A program made the position numbers and the translations under genes. This document shows positions 58,964 through 64,000 of a stretch of DNA of 64,000 nucleotides, piece by piece (position 1 is the stretch's first letter; every line of letters begins with the position of its first letter). The stretch comes from CAVSUR01 sp052143655 (GTDB lineage: Bacteria; Actinomycetota; Actinomycetes; Streptosporangiales; Streptosporangiaceae), in contig JBKQSL010000149.1 of the NCBI GenBank assembly GCA_052143655.1, positions 1 through 64,000 on the forward strand. Reading direction: 5' to 3'. The notes beneath the pieces are model-generated. The model was given only the letters and a program-made list of their open reading frames with translations. It was not told the DNA's origin and ran no database searches.

Positions 58964-61273
58964 TCAGCCGGCCCGGACGGCATAGGCGCGCTGGATCGTC
59001 TCGGTGACCGATCCGCCGGCCGCATCGCGCGCGGCGACGCGCAGCGTGACAGCGGTGCCGCCAGCCGCGGTGAAGGACAGCCGGAAGCGCCCGCGGCTGG
59101 TGCGGGTGACCGCGGCACGCCGCCAGGTGCGGCCGCCGTTGCCCGACGCCCAGGCGGCGACGTCAGTCACGGATGCGCCGCGGGCGGGCGGCACGTGGCC
59201 GACGGCCAGCCCGATGACCTGGCGGCCCGGCGCGGTCGTGCCGTCCAGGGCCAGCCCGTGCACCTGGTAGTCCAGGTCCAGCAGCGGCTGCGCCGCGCAG
59301 CGGCGCAGGTAGCGGAACGGCGCGGTGGACTCCTCTGAGCAGTACCACGATGGCGGGACCACGGCCTGCGGCTGGCGGCGCGTCCGCCAGGTCCATTCGG
59401 TGCTGGTGGCCGCCGACAGCGAGCCGAAGGTGGCAGGCAGCCGCGTGGACAGGTCCAGCCGGACGGCCGACCGGCGTGACGACAGCCGGACGGCAATGGC
59501 GCCGGCGCCGGAGGGATTGCCGTGCCCGACCAGCCGGCCGTCCTGGTAGACGGCATAAGAGCCGGATGTCTGGCGCGTGGTGAACGCCAGGTTGCTCAGG
59601 TGCCCCGGCTGATTGTCGCTGAACGGGGTCAGCACCAGCACCAGCTTGTTGCCGGCCCGGATCGCCGACCCGAGCGAGGGGTTCTGCGCGGCGACCAGGC
59701 CGTGCAGCAGCTGCACATCCGGCTGGGGGTGCAGCGGGTACCGGCCCCAGTCATCGGTCAGCTGCTGGCCCGCCCGGTAGCTGAAGTTCGTCGTCTCGTA
59801 CTGACCGCCGGCGCCGTCGAGATCCGAGCCGATCTGGTAGTACGCGCTGTTCCAGCTGTTGTCAGGCCCGGCGGAGAAATATTCCGTCTGGCGGCCAGGA
59901 AGCCGCAGCGGCCGGTACTGGAGGTAATCCCCGTCAGCCCCGTCCTGGGTGCTGCCGCCGCCGATGAGGGTGCCGCCGCGGGAGGTGAAGTCCTGGTAGA
60001 ACCGCTCGCGGACGGTGGCCAGGCTGGCCGGCCGCGCCATCAGGTGCTCCTGCGCGATGATTCCCGGGGGCCCGGCGAAAGCCAGGTTATAGCCGTAGGA
60101 CATCCCCGCCGCAGTCTGCGGCGAATTCTGCAGGTCCTCGAAATAAGCGCGCAGCGTGCCCACGCTAGGCCGGCGAGCGGTGGGGCTGACCCATAGCGGG
60201 CTACCGGGCCACGTCCCCGCGATGAAGGTGACGGGCGGGCCATGCCGCCCGGTCCGGAGGATACTGAGCATCAAGACGCCGAGCACGGACGGCCGGGGCG
60301 TGCTGGCGCCCGCCAGCTTGATGGAGGCTGACCGCTCGGCCATATGCACGGTGGCATGGTGGCCGTGCACGGTGAACTGGGGCAGCACGACCGTGTGCTC
60401 TCTGCTGCGGGTGCTGCTGAGCTGGCGGTAGAAGTCGCCGACGGCCCAGTAATGGCCAGCCGGGACGCTGAACCGGGCGATGCCGTGATAGAAGAAGCTC
60501 AAGTTCTCGATCGGGTCACCGAACCGGTTGGAGTTGTCGACGTTCAGTACGAACACCACGTCGCCGGTGTCGGGCCGGCCGTGCAGATCGGTGGCGGTGA
60601 CCGTGAGCGTGTGCAGCCGGAAGCCGGGGCGCGGGCGGACCGCCGTCCTGGCGCCGGGCAGGGCGATGGTCAGGCCGGAGGCGAACAGGCCGCCGGCGCC
60701 GTAGCTGGCCCGGGAATGGTCGGCGGCGTACTGGCGGGCCAGCGCGGTGCCGAAGACCCGGGCCGAGGCGGCGGTGAGGTAGCCGCTGGCGGCGCCGGGG
60801 CGGGTGCGAGTGATCGTGATGCCGGGCAGCCGCGGGCGCCGTCCGCTGAAGGTCAGCCGGACGGGCAGGCGGCTGCCGGTCTCGGCCCGGGCCAGCGCCG
60901 CCGCGTCGAACAAGCTGGGGTCCAGGCCGTGACCGAGGTAGGGCAGCGCATCGGCCGGAAGCCAGTAGGCCCGGCCGGCCGCCCGCAGGCCCAGCAGGCC
61001 GCCGGTGGCGCCGGGACGGGCCAGCAGGCTCACCGCCGGGCCACCGGGCCCGGGACGGACGGCCAGCTGGTCGCCGTTGATCATCAGCACCCGCTGGCCA
61101 GGCGGAGAGCCAGCGGCCATCGGCTCTGCTGGCGCTGCGCCGTCGCGGGTCAATCCGGTGCCGGTCAGGGCGACAGCCCGGTGCCGGGCCATCGCCCCGG
61201 CCCGGGCGGGAGCCGGATGCGCGATCAGCCCCGGCGCGGCGGCGGCGGCAGTCAGTGCCAGCGCCGCCACCAT
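58964..61273 (-). CDS. Secreted protein with S8-peptidase flanking domains but no protease domain (paralogue 2)
   Basis: 769 residues from ATG 61273. Same architecture as the neighbour: 'VLMINGDQLAVRPG', 'YWLPADALPYLGHGLDPSLFDAAALARAETGSRLPVRLTFSGRRP', central 'YPLHPQPDVQLLHGL', and C-terminal 'GNGGRTWRRAAVTRTSRGRFRLSFTA' plus 'GGSVTETIQRAYAVR'. No subtilase catalytic motifs. The chosen ATG lacks a ribosome site. An ATG at 61334 with GAGGAG five bases before it is in a different frame and starts a peptide resembling the missing signal-peptide N-region, so a frameshift near 61290-61330 is possible. Clearly a tandem duplicate of paralogue 1. Confidence 0.68.
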   Translation of the reverse strand: MVAALALTAAAAAPGLIAHPAPARAGAMARHRAVALTGTGLTRDGAAPAEPMAAGSPPGQRVLMINGDQLAVRPGPGGPAVSLLARPGATGGLLGLRAAGRAYWLPADALPYLGHGLDPSLFDAAALARAETGSRLPVRLTFSGRRPRLPGITITRTRPGAASGYLTAASARVFGTALARQYAADHSRASYGAGGLFASGLTIALPGARTAVRPRPGFRLHTLTVTATDLHGRPDTGDVVFVLNVDNSNRFGDPIENLSFFYHGIARFSVPAGHYWAVGDFYRQLSSTRSREHTVVLPQFTVHGHHATVHMAERSASIKLAGASTPRPSVLGVLMLSILRTGRHGPPVTFIAGTWPGSPLWVSPTARRPSVGTLRAYFEDLQNSPQTAAGMSYGYNLAFAGPPGIIAQEHLMARPASLATVRERFYQDFTSRGGTLIGGGSTQDGADGDYLQYRPLRLPGRQTEYFSAGPDNSWNSAYYQIGSDLDGAGGQYETTNFSYRAGQQLTDDWGRYPLHPQPDVQLLHGLVAAQNPSLGSAIRAGNKLVLVLTPFSDNQPGHLSNLAFTTRQTSGSYAVYQDGRLVGHGNPSGAGAIAVRLSSRRSAVRLDLSTRLPATFGSLSAATSTEWTWRTRRQPQAVVPPSWYCSEESTAPFRYLRRCAAQPLLDLDYQVHGLALDGTTAPGRQVIGLAVGHVPPARGASVTDVAAWASGNGGRTWRRAAVTRTSRGRFRLSFTAAGGTAVTLRVAARDAAGGSVTETIQRAYAVRAG

Positions 61274-61734
61274 CGCGGCCGGGCGGGCGGGCCGGGGGAG
61301 GGCGGACAGCGGGCGGGGACAGCAGACGGTGCATGCAGTCTCCTCGGTCGGCGCGCGCCAGGCGCGCGCGGGCGGGCTCGCTCAGGTGCGCGCCGCAACG
61401 GCGCGCTGGTGGCCGTGCCAGCCTGCGGGGTCCGGCGCGGCAGGCCGTACCTGTGTTCTCACCGGCTTCCATTCGCACGGGGTCGGGTCACCTGGTATTG
61501 CCCGGTGCGCCACGTCCGGTTCCCGCCCAGGCCCGGTTCATCGACGGCCGAGATCGCTTCACCCGACATGACGAGCGCGCAGCCGCGAAAGTTGCGTCCG
61601 GGTCGGCGCAGATTTTCACCAGAGCGCCGGACTGGCCGGATACCTGCGGTTATGCCAGGGCGGCAACCGTGAAGCTCACGACCCCTGCGGCCAGTACGGC
61701 GGCGGGCCGGCCGCCGCGCTGGCCAGGAAGCGGG
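61274..61734. other. 461-bp region with no assigned gene
   Basis: Contains the SD-ATG at 61345-61332 (minus strand) discussed for paralogue 2 and should carry that gene's promoter. The half next to the DUF3866 stop (61580-61734) shows no hairpin of note. Confidence 0.4.
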
Positions 61735-62841
61735 TCAGGTTCCGGCGGCCAGGCGAGCGGCGTGCCGGCCGGCCGCTGCGGCGGCGAGGAAGTAAGCAGG
61801 GTCGGCGGACAGGCCGCGGCCCATCGTGGACAGCCGCACCGGGCACTGCGCCAGCGCGTCGGCCAGCCCGGTCACGTCCACTCCGACCAGGCGGTGCCGG
61901 GCCGCCAGCGGCCCGGCCTGCCCGGCCACCAGGGCGCCGAACTCGCCGGGCAGTGCCGGCACCACCACATCCGCGGCCGCGAGGGCCACCCGGCCGTAGG
62001 CGGTCAGGCTGTGATGCGACACGCCGTAGTGCCGCTCGCGCGGATCGGCGTCGCTGACCCGCAGCGCCGCGACCGGCCTGCCGCCGAGCACGGCGGCAGC
62101 GTTGACCGCCTCGCCCGCCGCCACCCCGGAGAACCCCCACCGGGTGCCGGTGCCCAGGTTGCCCGGCCCCTGCGTCACCACCGCGACCGGCGCGCCCAGC
62201 ACGTGCCGGGCCGCCAGCAGGCCGCTGTGCACGGTGACCGCCTCCAGGTCGCCGCCGAACGCCTGGCCCACGGTGATCACCCCGGCCAGCCAGCCGGCTG
62301 CGCGCAGCGCCGCGGTCGTGCGCGAGAACCAGGCCGGCAGCGCACCGCCGTCGGACATCACGTAGGCCGCGCGCCCGGCCGTACCGGGCGGCGATCCCGG
62401 GCTGGCACCGGACCCTTGTTCCGCATAGCAGCCCGCCAGGATCGCGGGCAGGGCCGAATGCAGGTCGGCCACCACCACCGGCATCCCGGCCAGGTCGTCG
62501 GCGTCGCGCAGTGCCTCGTAGTGCGGCGAGCCGGGCTCGTCGGCGCCCGGCACCGTCGCCTGCAGCGGGGTGTACCGGGCCTTGACCAGGTGGCCAGGCC
62601 CGGCCGGGTCCGGCGGCAGCCGTCCCGGTATCGCCACGACCAGCGCGTATCCGCCGGTGCCCAGGCCCATCTCCAGGGCGGTCGCGTTGAGCAGGACCTC
62701 GTCGCCCGGCTCGGGCGCGCCGGTCAGCGCGGGGTAGGCCAGGGCCGGCACGGCCGACCCGCCGACCTGCACCTCGACCTCGACCGCGCCGTCCCACTGC
62801 CGCGCCAGCGAGGAAACCACGCCAGTTCGCCACCTGATCAC
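61735..62841 (-). CDS. DUF3866 family protein
   Basis: 368 residues from GTG. 'IRWRTGVVSSLARQWDGAVEVEV', 'GDEVLLNATALEMGLGTGGYALVVA', 'GHLVKARYTPLQ', 'PVVVADLHSALPA', 'YVMSDGGALPAWFSRT' and 'AVVTQGPGNLGTGTRWGFSGVA' mark DUF3866, a conserved actinobacterial family of unknown function. Divergent from pafB, with only 56 bp between the two starts, so promoters must overlap. Confidence 0.82.
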   Translation of the reverse strand: MIRWRTGVVSSLARQWDGAVEVEVQVGGSAVPALAYPALTGAPEPGDEVLLNATALEMGLGTGGYALVVAIPGRLPPDPAGPGHLVKARYTPLQATVPGADEPGSPHYEALRDADDLAGMPVVVADLHSALPAILAGCYAEQGSGASPGSPPGTAGRAAYVMSDGGALPAWFSRTTAALRAAGWLAGVITVGQAFGGDLEAVTVHSGLLAARHVLGAPVAVVTQGPGNLGTGTRWGFSGVAAGEAVNAAAVLGGRPVAALRVSDADPRERHYGVSHHSLTAYGRVALAAADVVVPALPGEFGALVAGQAGPLAARHRLVGVDVTGLADALAQCPVRLSTMGRGLSADPAYFLAAAAAGRHAARLAAGT

Positions 62842-62897
62842 TCCGGCAGGGTAGCGTCGATGCCGCAAGCCGGCGCGCGACCGGGAAAGGAGCCGCA

Positions 62898-63851
62898 ATG
62901 TCCCGGCGGAAGACCGAGCGGCTGCTCAGCCTGGTGGTCTGCCTGCTGTCCGCGCGGCGGTACCTGACCGCCAACCAGATCCGCGAGGCGGTGCCCGGTT
63001 ACCCGGAATCCTTCGACGCGTTCAAGCGGATGTTCGAGCGGGACAAGGACGAGCTGCGCGAGCTGGGCATCCCGCTGGAGACGGGAATGAACTCGGCGCT
63101 GGACGACGAGGTCGGCTACCGGATCTCCCAGCAGGAGTACATGCTGCCCGACATCCGGCTGGAGCCCGACGAGGCCGCCGTGCTCGGCCTGGCCGCGCGG
63201 GTCTGGCGCCGGGCCGAGCTGTCCGGCGCGGCCGCCGGGGCGCTGCTGAAGCTGCGGGCCGCCGGGATCGACACCGAGGACTCGCTGCAGCCCGGCATCG
63301 AGCCGCGGCTGCAGACGCCGGACGCCGCGTTCGGCCCGCTGTGGGAGGCGGTGCGGGACGGCAGGCCGGTCTCGTTCGGCTACCAGGCAGCCGGCCGCAG
63401 CGAGTCCCGGCAGCGGCACCTGGAGCCGTGGGGAGTGGTCAGCCGCAACGGCCGCTGGTACGTGGCCGGCTTCGACACCGACCGGGGCGAGGAACGGGTG
63501 TTCCGGCTCAGCCGGATCACCGGCCCGGTCTCCTTCACCGGCCGGCCGGGCACGGTCAGCGTCCCGTCCGGGACGGACGTGCGGCAGTCCGTCCGGGCGT
63601 GGGATGTGCAGCCGCCGCGGCAGCGGACGGCGCTGCTGCGGGTCCACGCGGGTGCCGGGAACGGGCTGCGCCAGCACGCTTCGTCGGTGCGGCCCGCGCC
63701 AGAGCCCGGCTGGGACCTGGTCGAGACGGCGTTCTCCGACGAGGCCTGGTACTGCGAGCACCTGGCGTCGTTCGGCGCTGACGTCGTGGTAGTCGAGCCG
63801 GCCGACCTGGCCGACGCGGTCATCACCCGGCTGAAGGGGGTGCTGGCATGA
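62898..63851 (+). CDS. pafB: PafB, WYL-domain transcriptional activator
   Basis: 317 residues: N-terminal HTH ('RLLSLVVCLLSARRYLTANQIREAV', 'FKRMFERDKDELRELGIPLETG'), middle 'PDIRLEPDEAAVLGLAARVW', and a WYL domain ('EPWGVVSRNGRWYVAGFDTDRGEERVFRLSRI'). With PafC it forms the activator of the LexA-independent DNA damage response in actinobacteria, despite the pup-cluster name. AAGGAG precedes the ATG. Ends ATGA, overlapping pafC. Confidence 0.93.
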   Translation: MSRRKTERLLSLVVCLLSARRYLTANQIREAVPGYPESFDAFKRMFERDKDELRELGIPLETGMNSALDDEVGYRISQQEYMLPDIRLEPDEAAVLGLAARVWRRAELSGAAAGALLKLRAAGIDTEDSLQPGIEPRLQTPDAAFGPLWEAVRDGRPVSFGYQAAGRSESRQRHLEPWGVVSRNGRWYVAGFDTDRGEERVFRLSRITGPVSFTGRPGTVSVPSGTDVRQSVRAWDVQPPRQRTALLRVHAGAGNGLRQHASSVRPAPEPGWDLVETAFSDEAWYCEHLASFGADVVVVEPADLADAVITRLKGVLA

Positions 63852-64000
63852 CCCAGGGCGCCCGGGCCGGCGTGACCGCGGCCACCGCCACCGAGCGGCT
63901 GCAGCGGCTGCTTGCCCTCGTCCCCTACGTGGTCAGCCGGAAGACGGTCGGCCTGGCCGAGACCGCCGCGGCGTTCGGGATCAGCGAGCAGCAGCTTGTC
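63848..64000 (+). CDS. pafC: PafC, WYL-domain activator partner, 3' end outside window
   Basis: The first 51 codons are visible: an N-terminus with 'TATERLQRLLALVPYVVSRKTVGLAETAAAFGISEQQLV', the helix-turn-helix start of PafC. Overlaps pafB by 4 bp, the normal coupling of the two activator subunits. Confidence 0.9.
   Translation, partial: MTQGARAGVTAATATERLQRLLALVPYVVSRKTVGLAETAAAFGISEQQLV

Noticed and set aside
59163..59396. Possible subtilisin catalytic motif in the secreted paralogues (DTG in 'RPDTGDVV')
   Set aside because: This DTG is in a beta-domain context without the surrounding subtilase sequence, and no matching His or GTS-Ser motif follows.

Overview
This is a very GC-rich chromosomal window from a filamentous-type actinomycete. 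Evidence: a complete Pup-proteasome system (ARC/Mpa, Dop, Pup, PrcB, PrcA, PafA, PafB, start of PafC), an InhA-type enoyl-ACP reductase, DUF3099, DUF3090, SCO1664-family and DUF1707-FHA proteins, many GTG starts, and stop-start overlapping operons. The backbone order (SCO1664 family, metH, HAD phosphatase, RecB-like nuclease, site-2 protease, trmI, arc, dop, pup, prcBA, pafA, FKBP, pafBC) is as I recall it for Streptomyces and relatives. The extra blocks and lipoprotein types suggest a lineage outside Streptomyces proper. No RNA gene, CRISPR array or phage module was found.

Layout. 1-7.2 kb: selenocysteine genes selA (5' cut) and selB, a convergent FAD oxidoreductase, moaA, a DUF6457 protein and a PadR regulator; selenocysteine plus molybdopterin genes fit a Mo/Se enzyme such as formate dehydrogenase outside the window. 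7.2-12.1 kb: DUF3099, dodecin, fabG-fabI, DUF1707-FHA and a histidine phosphatase. 12.3-18.5 kb: oligopeptide ABC transporter 1 (binding protein, two permeases, fused ATPases). 18.7-26.1 kb: DUF3090, SCO1664-family, PAC2, metH, HAD phosphatase, membrane protein. 26.4-32.5 kb: transporter 2, encoded as five genes. 32.5-36.2 kb: RecB-like nuclease, an IS605/TnpB right-end remnant, M50 protease and trmI.

36.4-48.1 kb is the Pup-proteasome locus, with a Ser/Thr kinase, a cell-wall amidase and an aldehyde dehydrogenase lying between prcA and pafA. 48.06-50.71 kb is a decayed island bounded by an exact 21-bp direct repeat that duplicates the 3' end of pafA. It holds a serine recombinase pseudogene, fragments of three transposases and one intact lipoprotein gene. 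51-61.3 kb carries a polytopic membrane protein, a tandem-FKBP lipoprotein, a DoxX protein, an S53 peptidase and two large secreted paralogues that resemble S8 proteases without the catalytic domain. DUF3866, pafB and the start of pafC close the window.

The least ordinary signals are: the pafA-tail repeat and its island; the orphan TnpB-type 3' end (possible omegaRNA scaffold); the S8-like pair beside a compact S53 peptidase; short tandem repeats starting at the stop codons of several genes; a well-initiated leader ORF coupled to an ABC permease; and paired hairpins with differing but still complementary arms. All family assignments rest on reading motifs and remembered family features; no database search was possible.
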